64,000 nt of DNA from Qipengyuania seohaensis (GTDB lineage: Bacteria > Pseudomonadota > Alphaproteobacteria > Sphingomonadales > Sphingomonadaceae), in NCBI RefSeq assembly GCF_002795865.1, contig NZ_CP024920.1, forward strand, positions 2,391,001 through 2,455,000, given 5' to 3'. The notes beneath the pieces are model-generated. The model did no database searches, was not told the origin of the DNA, and was given only the letters and a program-made list of their open reading frames with translations. Each line of letters opens with the position of its first letter. Position 1 is the first letter of the stretch. The position numbers and the translations under genes were made by a program. Shown here in pieces: positions 9,794 through 18,708 of this stretch.

Positions 9794-10066
9794 TTAGCTG
9801 GTCGGTGCAGATGCCTGGATGGATAGGGCGTGGACGCGCTCGCCCGGGATATCGCCCAGCGCCTTATTCACCATGCGCTGGCGTTCGACGCGGCTCTTTT
9901 CGGAAAAGGCGGGAGCCTCGATCACCACGGTGAAGTGGGATTCGCCGCTACCGTCGTCGCCCGCGTGGCCGTGGTGCTTGGCACTGTCGTTGATCACTTC
10001 GAGGCGCGTCGGCGCGAATGCGTCCGTCAAAAGCCGTTCCATCTCCTGTTGAACCGGGCCTGCCAT
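9794..10066 (-). CDS. bolA: BolA family protein
   Basis: 90-residue BolA-fold protein. BolA proteins pair with monothiol glutaredoxins to bind [2Fe-2S] clusters and influence iron homeostasis and cell shape. The central GESHFTVVIEAPAF and the following SRVERQRMVNKALGD match the family. It diverges from the DnaJ-domain gene 60 bases away, a neighbourhood common in Alphaproteobacteria, where cobS often follows. It may share a transcript with the pirin gene, which it precedes by 11 bases. Confidence 0.92.
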   Translation of the reverse strand: MAGPVQQEMERLLTDAFAPTRLEVINDSAKHHGHAGDDGSGESHFTVVIEAPAFSEKSRVERQRMVNKALGDIPGERVHALSIQASAPTS

Positions 10067-10126
10067 CGGATCGTTTCTCCTTTTCGCCTCTTTCCATACA
10101 GGGATTCGCTCCCCATCCTAGAACGA

Positions 10127-10720
10127 ATGCGCCAGACAAAGTTTCACGGAAGATATGAAGACACCGGAAGAGTGTGCGAACACCCGACTTGCAGGGAGGC
10201 AGGAGAGTTTCGTGCTCCGGGCGGGGCAGGGCATGGCTTCGACGGGCCGGGCAGGTGGCGCTGGATGTGCCTGGATCACGTGCGTGAATTCAACGCCGGG
10301 TACGATTGGTTCGAAGGCATGACGGCGGAGGAAATCCTCGACGCGCAGGGCCCTGCCAGCGGCTGGCGAACCGAAAGTCCCAGCTTCAGGCCGACTGCGG
10401 GCGTGGACGGCATGCCGCGCTGGGCGGATTACGACGACCCGCTCGAAGCGATCTCGGCGCGGGCCAACGGATTCAAGAGCAAGGCCCGGCGCCAGGCGGA
10501 AATGGCGATGGACGGCCGGTTCAGCCGGGAGGAGGCAGAGGCGCTCGACACCATGGGTCTTGGCCTCGACGTGGATCGAAAGGTCCTGCGGCGGCGGTAT
10601 TCGGAGCTCGTCCGACGCTACCATCCAGACCGGAACGGCGGTGATCGCGGATACGAGACGCGGCTCAACAGGGTCGTCGAAGCCTACCAGACGCTGCGTA
10701 AGAGCAGGGCGATCGCCTAA
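10127..10720 (+). CDS. DnaJ-domain co-chaperone-like protein
   Basis: 197 residues. The J domain is C-terminal (about 140-192) with the HPD motif at 166-168, which stimulates Hsp70 ATPase. The N-terminal region holds Cys17, Cys22, Cys48 and His51 in CEHPTC and WMCLDH, a possible zinc site. The C-terminal J-domain layout is typical of an alphaproteobacterial family found beside bolA and cobS. ATG 10127 fits the family start; the frame is open upstream to 9830, but that part is antisense to bolA. It converges with the GST gene with a four-base overlap. Confidence 0.88.
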   Translation: MRQTKFHGRYEDTGRVCEHPTCREAGEFRAPGGAGHGFDGPGRWRWMCLDHVREFNAGYDWFEGMTAEEILDAQGPASGWRTESPSFRPTAGVDGMPRWADYDDPLEAISARANGFKSKARRQAEMAMDGRFSREEAEALDTMGLGLDVDRKVLRRRYSELVRRYHPDRNGGDRGYETRLNRVVEAYQTLRKSRAIA

Positions 10721-11346
10721 CCCTGCTGCTGCGACACCAGTTGCATGTCGATCGCCTTGGCTTCCTTGTAGGCAGGCCTTTCGCGTAGTCGCTGCGCATA
10801 GGCCTCGAATACAGGCCGCTCGGGAATTGTGCCGAATTGCAATCCCCAGTCGACCTGGCTGCCGACATAGACATCAGCCATGGTGAAGCGATCTCCGCAT
10901 ACATAGTCGCGGTCCGCCATGAGCGTGTCGAAGGTGTCCATCGCCCGCTCGTAGCTGCCGAACCCGAGCATGCCCTGCTTCTGCGGATCGTCGACGCTCC
11001 AGCCCATGCTGTTGGCGATCACCGCCTGCTCGACCGGACCTGCGGCAAAGAACAGACGGCGGAAATAGGCGGCTTTCTCATGCGGCTCGGGCAAAAGCCC
11101 CGCTTCGGGATGCATCTCGGCGAGGTAATGACAGATCGCTGCCGCCTCGGTGACGGTATGGATGTGGTCGCCGTGATGGTGGACGAGCGTGGGAACCTTG
11201 CCGAGCGGATTGGCCTTAAGGAAAGCTTCCGACTTGGCGGCCCATTCGACCAGTTCCGTGTCGTAATCCGCACCAACCTCGTGCAGTGCCCAGCGCGCAA
11301 TCTGACCGCGGCTCATCGGATTGGTGAAGAAGGTGTATTCGGCCAT
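10717..11346 (-). CDS. Glutathione S-transferase family protein
   Basis: 209 residues. An N-terminal thioredoxin-like domain (about 1-80) begins MAEYTFFTNPMSRG and includes GKVPTLVH, with the cis-Pro that contacts glutathione. An all-helical C-terminal domain follows, with FTMADVYVGSQ as the conserved capping region. Likely a detoxifying or small-molecule transferase of unknown substrate. ATG 11346 is chosen over the longer open frame because it starts the thioredoxin fold directly. Confidence 0.92.
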   Translation of the reverse strand: MAEYTFFTNPMSRGQIARWALHEVGADYDTELVEWAAKSEAFLKANPLGKVPTLVHHHGDHIHTVTEAAAICHYLAEMHPEAGLLPEPHEKAAYFRRLFFAAGPVEQAVIANSMGWSVDDPQKQGMLGFGSYERAMDTFDTLMADRDYVCGDRFTMADVYVGSQVDWGLQFGTIPERPVFEAYAQRLRERPAYKEAKAIDMQLVSQQQG

Positions 11347-11396
11347 GTCTCGTCTCCTCGGCCCGAACTGTAGCAAGCCCCCACGGCAAATGCGCG

Positions 11397-12242
11397 TCAA
11401 TTTTGGCGGAAGGCCCATCGTAGTGTCTTGCCTACGCCCCAAGTGGCCGCTCGGGCTGGGAGTGCCCCGATGCCAGGTCTTTCGAGGCCGAGCATCGAGC
11501 GAGCAAAGGGAGGAAGCAGCGCCACCGCTTCTGCACCGAGCATTGACTGGACGGCAGGCGGTGCCCCTTCCGGTCGCTGCGTGAGAACCAGATCGGCGAT
11601 CTCGCGTGCCTTAGGCGATGTTGCGAGATCGCTGCGCAGTTCGCGGAATATCTGCTCGGCCTCGCGCCGGTCGATCGGGATCGGATCCGCGCCGAGTGCG
11701 CGGGCGATGACGGCGAACTGGCGATAGTATTCGTCCTGCTCGCTGCCCGGCATGTCTGGACGGACATGACGCAAATAGGCCGCCAGGAAGCTAGTGGCTT
11801 CGGCAACGTGGACCCAGGCGAGAGTGCGCGGATCGCTGGCGGAATAGGGCGAACCGTCGGGCAGGGTGCCGCCAACCGCTGCATGGATCCGGTTGACCCG
11901 CTCTATCGCCACCTGCGCATCGTCGCGGTGACCGAAGGTCGTGACCGCGATGAAGCGCGCAGTGCGCCTCAGCCGGCCATGCATGTCGGAGCGGAAATTG
12001 GAATGATCGAGGACACCCTGCAGCGCGTGCGGATGGAGCATCTGCAACAGCAAACCGCGGATCCCGCCGACCATCATGCCCACGATGTCCGCGTGCACCA
12101 TGCGTATGGGCGTATCTTTATCGAACAGGGCATCATCCGAAACCGGGACCGGCTGTTCCCCGCCTTCGACATCGTTGAACACGCCGCGCACGCGCTCGAC
12201 GAGCTTCATGCGGATGCGTTCTGAAAGCGGGTCTTGGGGCAT
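11397..12242 (-). CDS. MpaB/DUF2236 family oxygenase-like protein
   Basis: 281-residue, mostly helical protein of the DUF2236 family, related to the fungal oxygenase MpaB and rubber oxygenase Lcp, which use a haem. Conserved features are [18 protein letters not shown] (a candidate haem-ligand His region), DHSNF and the helix around [11 protein letters not shown]. Function in bacteria is mostly unknown. ATG 12242 is preferred over an in-frame TTG at 12272 that would lie close to the divergent cobS start region. Confidence 0.82.
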   Translation of the reverse strand: MPQDPLSERIRMKLVERVRGVFNDVEGGEQPVPVSDDALFDKDTPIRMVHADIVGMMVGGIRGLLLQMLHPHALQGVLDHSNFRSDMHGRLRRTARFIAVTTFGHRDDAQVAIERVNRIHAAVGGTLPDGSPYSASDPRTLAWVHVAEATSFLAAYLRHVRPDMPGSEQDEYYRQFAVIARALGADPIPIDRREAEQIFRELRSDLATSPKAREIADLVLTQRPEGAPPAVQSMLGAEAVALLPPFARSMLGLERPGIGALPARAATWGVGKTLRWAFRQN

Positions 12243-12297
12243 TGCTGGCCAATATAGGCTTGGCTCGGCCAAGATAAATCCCTACCTCGCCCCTGCG

Positions 12298-13290
12298 ATG
12301 AACGAGATGACCGACAAGACCTTCGACGCGGCTGCCAAAACCGTCCTTCCCGCACCCGATATCGAGGTGGATGTCCGCGAGACATTCGGCATCGACATCG
12401 ACTGGAAAGTACCGGCGTTTTCCAAGCCTGACGAACGCACGCCTGACCTGGACGAAAGCTATGTGTTCGATCCGGACACGACGCTCGCCATCCTCGCGGG
12501 CTTCGCGCACGATCGCCGCGTGATGGTACAGGGCTATCACGGCACGGGTAAGTCCACCCACATCGAACAGGTCGCAGCCCGCCTCAACTGGCCTTGCATC
12601 CGCATCAACCTCGATGCGCATATCAGCCGTATCGACCTCGTCGGCCGCGATGCCATCGTGCTGCGCGACGGATTGCAGGTGACCGAATTTCGCGAAGGCC
12701 TGCTTCCCTGGGCGCTGCAGCACCCCGTCGCGCTGGTGTTCGACGAATATGACGCTGGCCGCCCGGACGTGATGTTCGTGATCCAGCGCGTGCTCGAACA
12801 GCAGGGCAAGCTCACGTTGCTCGACCAGAACCGCGTGATCCGCCCGGACCCGAACTTCCGCCTGTTCGCCACGGCCAACACGGTCGGCCTCGGCGATACG
12901 AGTGGCCTCTATCACGGCACGCAGGCGATCAACCAGGGCCAGATGGACCGCTGGAACATCGTGGTGGGCCTCAACTACCTGCCCGCCGAAACCGAGCAGA
13001 AGATCGTCGAGGCGAAGAACCCCGACATCGATCCCAAGATCCTCGCCGACATGATCAAGGTCGCCGACCTGTCGCGCCAGGGTTTCATCAATGGCGATAT
13101 CTCGACCGTGATGAGCCCGCGTACGGTGATCACCTGGGCGCAGAATTACGCCATCTTCAAGGATGTCGGCTTTGCCTTCCGCCTCTCGTTCCTCAACAAA
13201 TGCGACGAGGAAGAGCGCATGCTGGTGGCCGAATACTACCAGCGCGTGTTCGGCGAAGACCTGCCCGAAAGCGTGGTCGGGAAGAGTTAA
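12298..13290 (+). CDS. cobS: CobS-type AAA+ ATPase (cobaltochelatase subunit family)
   Basis: 330-residue AAA+ protein. Walker A is GYHGTGKST (79-87), Walker B ALVFDEYD (about 145-152), with sensor and arginine-finger regions after. In aerobic B12 synthesis CobS forms a ring with CobT and drives cobalt insertion by CobN. Here cobT lies about 47 kb away and cobN is not in the window. Start ATG 12298 or the in-frame ATG at 12307. It sits downstream of bolA and dnaJ, as in many Alphaproteobacteria, but with two unrelated genes in between. Confidence 0.93.
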   Translation: MNEMTDKTFDAAAKTVLPAPDIEVDVRETFGIDIDWKVPAFSKPDERTPDLDESYVFDPDTTLAILAGFAHDRRVMVQGYHGTGKSTHIEQVAARLNWPCIRINLDAHISRIDLVGRDAIVLRDGLQVTEFREGLLPWALQHPVALVFDEYDAGRPDVMFVIQRVLEQQGKLTLLDQNRVIRPDPNFRLFATANTVGLGDTSGLYHGTQAINQGQMDRWNIVVGLNYLPAETEQKIVEAKNPDIDPKILADMIKVADLSRQGFINGDISTVMSPRTVITWAQNYAIFKDVGFAFRLSFLNKCDEEERMLVAEYYQRVFGEDLPESVVGKS

Positions 13291-13310
13291 GGTTGAGCCC
13301 CCTATGAATG

Positions 13311-13334
13311 ACTGTGTTATTTGTGTAGCACAGT
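13311..13334 (+). promoter_or_regulatory. Inverted repeat just before the PBP start codon
   Basis: ACTGTG and CACAGT are separated by 12 bases and end six bases before ATG 13340, after the cobS stop. As RNA this could be a weak hairpin beside the ribosome binding site; as DNA it could be an operator. The sequence here is locally A+T-rich. No function can be assigned. Confidence 0.35.
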
Positions 13335-13339
13335 AGGTC

Positions 13340-15526
13340 ATGGGCGTACTCGATTCCATCTTTCGCAGACGGCGCGGCGAACCGGCGATGACTTCGCATC
13401 GCGGCTTCTATTCGCTGCACGACGGGTTCGACGACGATGCCTGGGATTCGCGCTGGGACGATCTCGACGATGCGCTCGCCCGCGAAGAGAAGAAGCGCCT
13501 TCGCCCCTGGCAACGGGAGTATTGGCGCGGTCGCCGCAAGCGCTGGTGGGTCGTACGCGCAATCGCCGCGATCCTGGCACTTTTCATAATCCTTGTCGGC
13601 TGGCTGGCGATAACTGCGCCGCTGGGCAAATCGCTAGAGCCGATCGCACCGCCACAGATTACCCTGCTTGCTGCCGACGGGACGCCGATTGCCCGCAATG
13701 GCGCAATTACCGACGAGCCGGTCGATGTCGACCGCCTGCCGGCCCACGTCGTTCAGGCATTCCTCGCGATCGAGGATCGCCGGTTCTACAGCCATTGGGG
13801 TGTCGATCCGCGAGGCATCGCGCGTGCTGCCGTAACCGGCACCGGCGGGGGCAGCACGATCACCCAGCAGCTCGCCAAGTTCACTTTCCTCACTCCCGAG
13901 CGCACGCTGACTCGTAAGGCCCGCGAGGCGATGATCGCCTTCTGGTTGGAAAGCTGGCTGACGAAGGACGAGATTCTCGAACGCTACCTGTCCAACGCCT
14001 ATTTCGGCGACAATGTTTACGGTCTGCGCGCAGCAAGCCTGCATTATTTCTATCGCCAGCCGGAAAACCTGCGGCCGAACCAGGCGGCAATGCTCGCGGG
14101 GCTATTGCAGGCGCCCAGCGCCTATGCACCGACCCGCCATTACGATCGCGCCGAAAAGCGCATGCGCCTGGTCATCCAGTCGATGGTTGCGGCGGGGTAC
14201 ATCACCGAGGCGCAGGCGCGGGCAATGAAGTCTCCCGCGCTCGACGTGCGCATGAAGAGCGACCTTCCGACCGGCACCTATTTCGCCGACTGGGCCCTTC
14301 CCGAAGCACGCCGTTTGACCGAAACCGGTTATTCCCGCCTGACGTTGACCACCACGCTGGACAGCCGGCTCCAGAACATTGCGCGTAATGTGACCAGCCG
14401 TGTGCCCCTGGGCGGAGCGCAGGTGGCACTCGTCGCCATGCGTACTAATGGTGAAGTCGTGGCGATGATCGGCGGCAAGGACTACGCGACTTCTCCGTTC
14501 AACCGGGCAACGCAGGCCGAGCGCCAGTCGGGATCGACGATCAAGACCTTCGTTTACCTCGCCGCGCTGCGCGACGGGTGGAGCCCGGACGACACGATCG
14601 ACAACACCGAGATTACCGAGGGCAGCTATCGCCCGCGCAATGCCAATGGTCGCTACTCTCCTACGATCACCCTGCGCGATGCTCTGGCCCAGTCCAGCAA
14701 TGTCGCGACCCTGCGCCTATTCAACGAGGTGGGGTCGGAAAAGGTCATCGAGACGGTCCGCGATTTCGGGATCACCGGTGACTTCACTCCCGGCGATCCC
14801 AGCATCGCGCTCGGCTCCACCAGCATGAACCTGCTCGAGCTGACCGCGGCCTATGCGGGGATTGCGGCGAATTCATTCCCGGTGAAACCGCACGCCTTTG
14901 CCCAGGAAGAGCGGAACTGGTTCCAGCGCATGTGGGACGGCAACGACAGCCTGAGCAGTTCGACGCATGGCGAAATCGAGGACATGTTGCGAGCCGTCAT
15001 CAACAAGGGGACCGGGCGCCGGGCCATGCTGTCCGGACCGAATTTCGGCAAGACCGGCACCAGCCAGGACAACCGCGACGCCCTCTTCGTGGGCTATGCG
15101 GGCGACCTGGTCGTCGGTGTGTGGATCGGCAATGACGACAACTCTTCGCTCAATGGAATTTCTGGCGGCGGATTGCCCGCGCAAATCTGGCGGAATTTCA
15201 TGACGCAGGCGCTGGGTGCATCGGCTGCACCGGATCGTGCGGGACCGCGCTCCAACGAGGATCCGGGCGGACCAGTCGAACCGCTCGACGTGCCCGACCT
15301 GGAGGATATTCCCTTGGGCGATGGCAATTCGCGCTTGCGGATTCGCGACGGCGAGGCGGTTTTCTCGACCGAGATCGAGGGCATTCCGGTCGATATTCGG
15401 ATTGGAGACGAAGGCGTTTCCATTTCCGAAGAGGCGATCGAAGAAGCGCGGCGCAGGGCCGAAGAGCAACGTAACCAGGCGGTTCGCGAGGAGCTCGAAC
15501 GGCGAGGCGCTCTCGATCCCAATTAG
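13340..15526 (+). CDS. Bifunctional penicillin-binding protein (class A, transglycosylase/transpeptidase)
   Basis: 728-residue class A PBP that polymerises and cross-links peptidoglycan. It has a cytoplasmic N-terminus, one membrane anchor at about 70-92, then a GT51 domain with EDRRFYSHWGVDP (catalytic Glu145) and GGSTITQQLAK. The transpeptidase domain has STIK (Ser399 nucleophile, Lys402), SSN (452-454) and KTGTS further on. The C-terminus is acidic and Arg/Glu-rich, without a recognisable extra domain. PBP1A/1C subgroup cannot be settled by eye. It follows cobS closely on the same strand. Confidence 0.94.
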   Translation: MGVLDSIFRRRRGEPAMTSHRGFYSLHDGFDDDAWDSRWDDLDDALAREEKKRLRPWQREYWRGRRKRWWVVRAIAAILALFIILVGWLAITAPLGKSLEPIAPPQITLLAADGTPIARNGAITDEPVDVDRLPAHVVQAFLAIEDRRFYSHWGVDPRGIARAAVTGTGGGSTITQQLAKFTFLTPERTLTRKAREAMIAFWLESWLTKDEILERYLSNAYFGDNVYGLRAASLHYFYRQPENLRPNQAAMLAGLLQAPSAYAPTRHYDRAEKRMRLVIQSMVAAGYITEAQARAMKSPALDVRMKSDLPTGTYFADWALPEARRLTETGYSRLTLTTTLDSRLQNIARNVTSRVPLGGAQVALVAMRTNGEVVAMIGGKDYATSPFNRATQAERQSGSTIKTFVYLAALRDGWSPDDTIDNTEITEGSYRPRNANGRYSPTITLRDALAQSSNVATLRLFNEVGSEKVIETVRDFGITGDFTPGDPSIALGSTSMNLLELTAAYAGIAANSFPVKPHAFAQEERNWFQRMWDGNDSLSSSTHGEIEDMLRAVINKGTGRRAMLSGPNFGKTGTSQDNRDALFVGYAGDLVVGVWIGNDDNSSLNGISGGGLPAQIWRNFMTQALGASAAPDRAGPRSNEDPGGPVEPLDVPDLEDIPLGDGNSRLRIRDGEAVFSTEIEGIPVDIRIGDEGVSISEEAIEEARRRAEEQRNQAVREELERRGALDPN

Positions 15527-15939
15527 TCCTGCGCCGGCTCCGCCATCAGGACATTCATGACTGCGGTTGCGATGGGGCGCTTGGGATCGTCCTGCCACGC
15601 CTCGACCGTGATGTTCGCGCTGCGGCGACCAAGCTTGGTGACGCGACCTCTGGCGTAACTCTCGCGGCTCTTGCCCGCCGACAGATATTGCACGGTGATG
15701 TTGATCGGCTTGAGCACCGCCTCCCGGTCCTTCTGCGCCAATAGGGCCCGCAGGGCCGCATAGCCTGCAGTCTCCAGCAGCCCACCGGTTGCCCCGCCAT
15801 GGTAATGCTCGGGCCGTCCTTCGACTGCCTCGACGAAGTCCACGCGCATGATCGGCGTGCCGCCGTCCCATTCCGCCAGTTTTATGCCGAGCGAGCGGGC
15901 ATAAGGGGTAAGGACGCTGATGTCGGGATGCTCAGCCAC
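15523..15939 (-). CDS. PaaI-type hotdog thioesterase
   Basis: 138-residue hotdog-fold protein; the central helix HGGATGGLLETAGYAAL matches PaaI-type acyl-CoA thioesterases. It starts with GTG 15939, overlapping the stop of the preceding thioesterase by eight bases. The pair probably forms a heteromeric or sequential thioesterase unit; acyl substrate unknown. It converges with the PBP gene with a four-base overlap. Confidence 0.88.
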   Translation of the reverse strand: MAEHPDISVLTPYARSLGIKLAEWDGGTPIMRVDFVEAVEGRPEHYHGGATGGLLETAGYAALRALLAQKDREAVLKPINITVQYLSAGKSRESYARGRVTKLGRRSANITVEAWQDDPKRPIATAVMNVLMAEPAQD

Positions 15940-16390
15940 CGGGCACCTCCCGCGTGTCGGCTCCGCCGATCTTCATGAAGACGCCCTGGATATGGGCGAC
16001 GGGGTCATCGACGTCGCCGTCATGGGCAAGCCCCCTGACGAAGGCGGCGCTGCGAGTCAGGCGATAACATTGTGAACGACCGAAAACCGATGCGCCTTCG
16101 CGTGCAGGGCGAACGTAATCGACCCTGAGATCGAGCGTAGCGATCGGTTCGAACCGGTTCATCGTTTTCCAGATCGCCAGGCCGCTTGCCATGTCCATGA
16201 GGCTCATGATCGGGCCCGAAGCGAGAACTTGCTGTCCTTCCTCGCCGAGCAGGTCCGTGCGCCATGGGAGGGTGAGTTCAACCCAATCTTCGCCGTGGTC
16301 GGAATAGGCCAGTCCCAGCCAGCCGGAATGCCCCCTGCTGGTGAGGAATGGCGTGGCCGCGCGTGGATCGAAAGTCTCTGTCTTGGTCAT
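15932..16390 (-). CDS. PaaI-type hotdog thioesterase
   Basis: 152-residue hotdog-fold protein, first of a coupled pair. GPIMSLMDMASGLAIW is the central helix with the usual Asp and TLDLRVDYVRPAREG is the following strand region. Likely hydrolyses acyl-CoA thioesters. Start ATG 16390. It diverges from the peptide-cupin unit, with a 138-base gap between the starts in which I see no clear promoter for either side. Confidence 0.88.
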   Translation of the reverse strand: MTKTETFDPRAATPFLTSRGHSGWLGLAYSDHGEDWVELTLPWRTDLLGEEGQQVLASGPIMSLMDMASGLAIWKTMNRFEPIATLDLRVDYVRPAREGASVFGRSQCYRLTRSAAFVRGLAHDGDVDDPVAHIQGVFMKIGGADTREVPGG

Positions 16391-16528
16391 GGTTCGGGGC
16401 GGCGATAGCGCCGGGTTCCCGCAAGTTACAGCCTTTTAATTCGATCCCCGCCCCGCAACGCGCCAGCCAGTGCCGGCGCGGCGAAAGCACGGCACCGACG
16501 CCATGCTCCGCGCAACAGGGAGCACACA

Positions 16529-16690
16529 ATGGATCTTCCCAAGATCGATATTTCCAGCCTGCCGGGCCTCGACACGGTTACCGGTCTCTTCGGCAGCCTT
16601 TCCGCCAATGGCGGTCCGACCGTGGACGATCGCGTGGTCGTGATCATGGTCTACGTCTACGAGACCGTAGAGCCGGAAACTTTCTTCTAA
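16529..16690 (+). CDS. Small peptide, candidate precursor or signal peptide
   Basis: A 53-residue open frame with a good ribosome site (AGGGAG, eight bases upstream of ATG) in an otherwise non-coding gap. It begins MDLPKIDISSLPGLDTVTG, passes through a Gly/Ser/Asn-rich middle (FGSLSANGGPT) and ends in a strongly hydrophobic strand with two Tyr (VVVIMVYVYE) and TVEPETFF. There is no signal peptide or Cys. It lies 15 bases before a cupin-like gene and two cupin genes follow in overlap. That layout resembles a precursor peptide with modifying enzymes. Alternatives are a small structural subunit or a small regulator. I do not recognise the family. Confidence 0.6.
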   Translation: MDLPKIDISSLPGLDTVTGLFGSLSANGGPTVDDRVVVIMVYVYETVEPETFF

Positions 16691-16705
16691 GGTCGGGCAG
16701 ACGCA

Positions 16706-17671
16706 GTGAGGATCGATCCGAAATTGCGCGCGCTGCGAGGTGATTCCGCTTCGCAGCGCAACGCGCAGTTAGCTCTCGAACAGGTTCGCGACGAATGGCG
16801 CAGCGGTGAGGCATTCAATGCGCTCGGCGAGCTTGAAGCCTACGGGGACGGCGCGTCGCTGGATGATTGCCCGACCCTGGAGGCACTCTTCGGCGATGGC
16901 TCAAAAGCGCATGATCTGGTGACGGCACTGATGCAGCCGATGCTGGCCTGTCTGGCCAAGAACCCGACGGGCCAGGTCCCAATCCGTCATCAGCATTCGG
17001 ATGGTCTAAGCGTGCTTCAACTCGCCCAGTCCGGCCGTGCGGCGCTGACGTTGTTGCTGTACACCGAGCTGGGCGGTGCCGAGGCGAAGTCCGCCTGTTT
17101 TGCAGGTGGTGAGCGGCACGAGGCCGTGCTGGCGGGCAGTGCCGACATTCGTTTTCTCGAATTACTCGAAGAGCGGCGGGACAGAGCGGCGATCGATTGC
17201 GACACCCGCCGGATTACCGCTGGCGAGGTGATGCATTTCGCCGGGCGTAACAACACGAAATCCATTTTGAGGGTGCATGGCCGGTTGGCGGTCCTGCGCC
17301 TGTCGAGGACGGACGAGGTGCCCGGCGACGCCTGCGAATATGCGCTGGACGATGGCCGCCTGCTGCACCGGGCGAGCGGTTCGCGTCATGAAAGCGGTCT
17401 TGAAATGAAAGCGGCCTTGCTGGGGCGCATGGGGCGGCGCGATGCGGCTCCGGTCCTTGCCCGGCTCAGCCGCGAGGGCAGCGATCATGCCCGCTGGCAG
17501 GCGCTGCGCGAATGCCTCGCGCTCGACAGTGGACTTGGGTTCGCCGCGCTCACCCGGATGGCCAGCGACCCTGGCGATCCCCTCGCTACGACGGCAGGGA
17601 CACTGCGCGCGCAGCTGCTCGAAACTTATCCCCAGTTAGCCTCACAGGAGCTTGCCGAATGCCCCGCGTAA
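16706..17671 (+). CDS. Cupin-like protein with C-terminal helical repeat region
   Basis: 321 residues, GTG start. The middle (about 85-205) looks like a cupin: RHQHSDG gives His95 and His97, GERHE gives His138, and AGEVMHFAGRNN (172-183) resembles the second cupin motif with His177. The last 90 residues are Ala/Leu/Arg-rich helices (ALLGRMGRRDAAPVLARLS) like HEAT repeats, a possible protein- or peptide-binding arm. No family recognised. It follows the 53-residue peptide by 15 bases and overlaps the next cupin gene by 13 bases. Inferred to be a metal-dependent oxygenase or isomerase, possibly acting on the peptide. Confidence 0.75.
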   Translation: MRIDPKLRALRGDSASQRNAQLALEQVRDEWRSGEAFNALGELEAYGDGASLDDCPTLEALFGDGSKAHDLVTALMQPMLACLAKNPTGQVPIRHQHSDGLSVLQLAQSGRAALTLLLYTELGGAEAKSACFAGGERHEAVLAGSADIRFLELLEERRDRAAIDCDTRRITAGEVMHFAGRNNTKSILRVHGRLAVLRLSRTDEVPGDACEYALDDGRLLHRASGSRHESGLEMKAALLGRMGRRDAAPVLARLSREGSDHARWQALRECLALDSGLGFAALTRMASDPGDPLATTAGTLRAQLLETYPQLASQELAECPA

Positions 17672-18546
17672 TCGATGTAGTCGACACTCAATCGCACGCT
17701 CTTGGAGAGTGCATCGAAATGCTGTCGGGAGGCTTCGATCCCGAAGACGAGTGCAGCCTTTCGAATGCTTCGCTTGCTTTGCGGCGGCTCGCCAATGACC
17801 GCAATTTTCTCGGCGACCTTCTGATCGAACAGCTCAAGCAGAACCATCGCGAAGGCGGCCACGAAAGCGGTTATGGACCACAGGCGATTGTCCTGTCGCC
17901 GAACATGGGCAGTTTCTTCCTGCGCGCGAATATCTGGCCCAGTGAAGACGAGGCCTGCTTCAAGGCCAACGGAGCGAAGGCTTTCGTCTACGGAATTCCG
18001 CACGACCACAATTTCAGCTTTCTGACGGCAGGCTATTTCGGACCCGGCTATCTGAGCGATTACTACGAATACGACTACGAAAGCGTGGCGGGATATAAGG
18101 GCGAAAAGGCAGGGCTGAGGTTTGTCGAGCGGTCCGCCCTGACCGAAGGCAAGCTGATGCTCTACCGCGCCCACCGCGACGTGCACGCCCAACTGCCGCC
18201 GAAAAGCCTTTCGGTCTCGCTTAACGTGATGCACGTCGATCCTGCGAAGGGCTGGTGTGACCAGTACGGCTTCGATCTCGAGAACGAGACCGTTACGGGC
18301 ATTCTCAACCCCACGTCGACCGAGTGCTTCCTGCGCTGCGCCATCGGAATCGGAACCGAAGAAGCGCTGGATTTCGCGGAATGGGTAGGCAGGTCGCACC
18401 CAAGCGACAGGATGAGTCTCGCCAGCTATGAAGCGCGTAGCGGCTTGCTGGACAAGGCTGACCAGGATTTCCTGTGGCGGCGGGCAGAGCAGAGCGGTAG
18501 CATAATGCTTGCGGCCGAAGCAGCTTCGCGAAGAGCTGCGCTCTAG
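17659..18546 (+). CDS. Cupin-like metalloprotein
   Basis: 295 residues. GIPHDHNFSFLTAGYFGPG resembles cupin motif 1 with an HxH pair, and EGKLMLYRAHRDVHAQLPP resembles motif 2 with the third His. The linker between them is Tyr-rich (SDYYEYDYESVAGY). The C-terminal third is helical. The start overlaps the end of the preceding cupin gene (GAATGCCCC), implying coupled translation and probably a complex or a two-step activity. No family recognised by name. It converges with the small membrane-protein gene at 18554, with only seven bases between stops. Confidence 0.75.
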   Translation: MPRVIDVVDTQSHALGECIEMLSGGFDPEDECSLSNASLALRRLANDRNFLGDLLIEQLKQNHREGGHESGYGPQAIVLSPNMGSFFLRANIWPSEDEACFKANGAKAFVYGIPHDHNFSFLTAGYFGPGYLSDYYEYDYESVAGYKGEKAGLRFVERSALTEGKLMLYRAHRDVHAQLPPKSLSVSLNVMHVDPAKGWCDQYGFDLENETVTGILNPTSTECFLRCAIGIGTEEALDFAEWVGRSHPSDRMSLASYEARSGLLDKADQDFLWRRAEQSGSIMLAAEAASRRAAL

Positions 18547-18553
18547 GAGCTTT

Positions 18554-18694
18554 CTACCAAAGGGTTCGGATTGTCAGGACGAAGAGCACGGCGATGACGG
18601 CGAAGGCAAGCAGGCGTAAAATTCTGCGACGTCGGCTCGCCCTGATTTTCGTATTACCTTCGTAGACGTCGAACACGTCGAACAATCCCAGCAT
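18554..18694 (-). CDS. Small single-pass membrane protein
   Basis: 46-residue protein, start ATG 18694. The N-terminus MLGLFDVFDVYEGN is followed by a basic patch (RASRRRRILR) and one transmembrane helix (about 27-43), so the N-terminus should be cytoplasmic. It lies 14 bases beyond ruvX on the same strand and is the last gene of the long minus-strand run. Function unknown. Confidence 0.6.
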   Translation of the reverse strand: MLGLFDVFDVYEGNTKIRASRRRRILRLLAFAVIAVLFVLTIRTLW

Positions 18695-18708
18695 TTGCGA
18701 CCCTCTCC

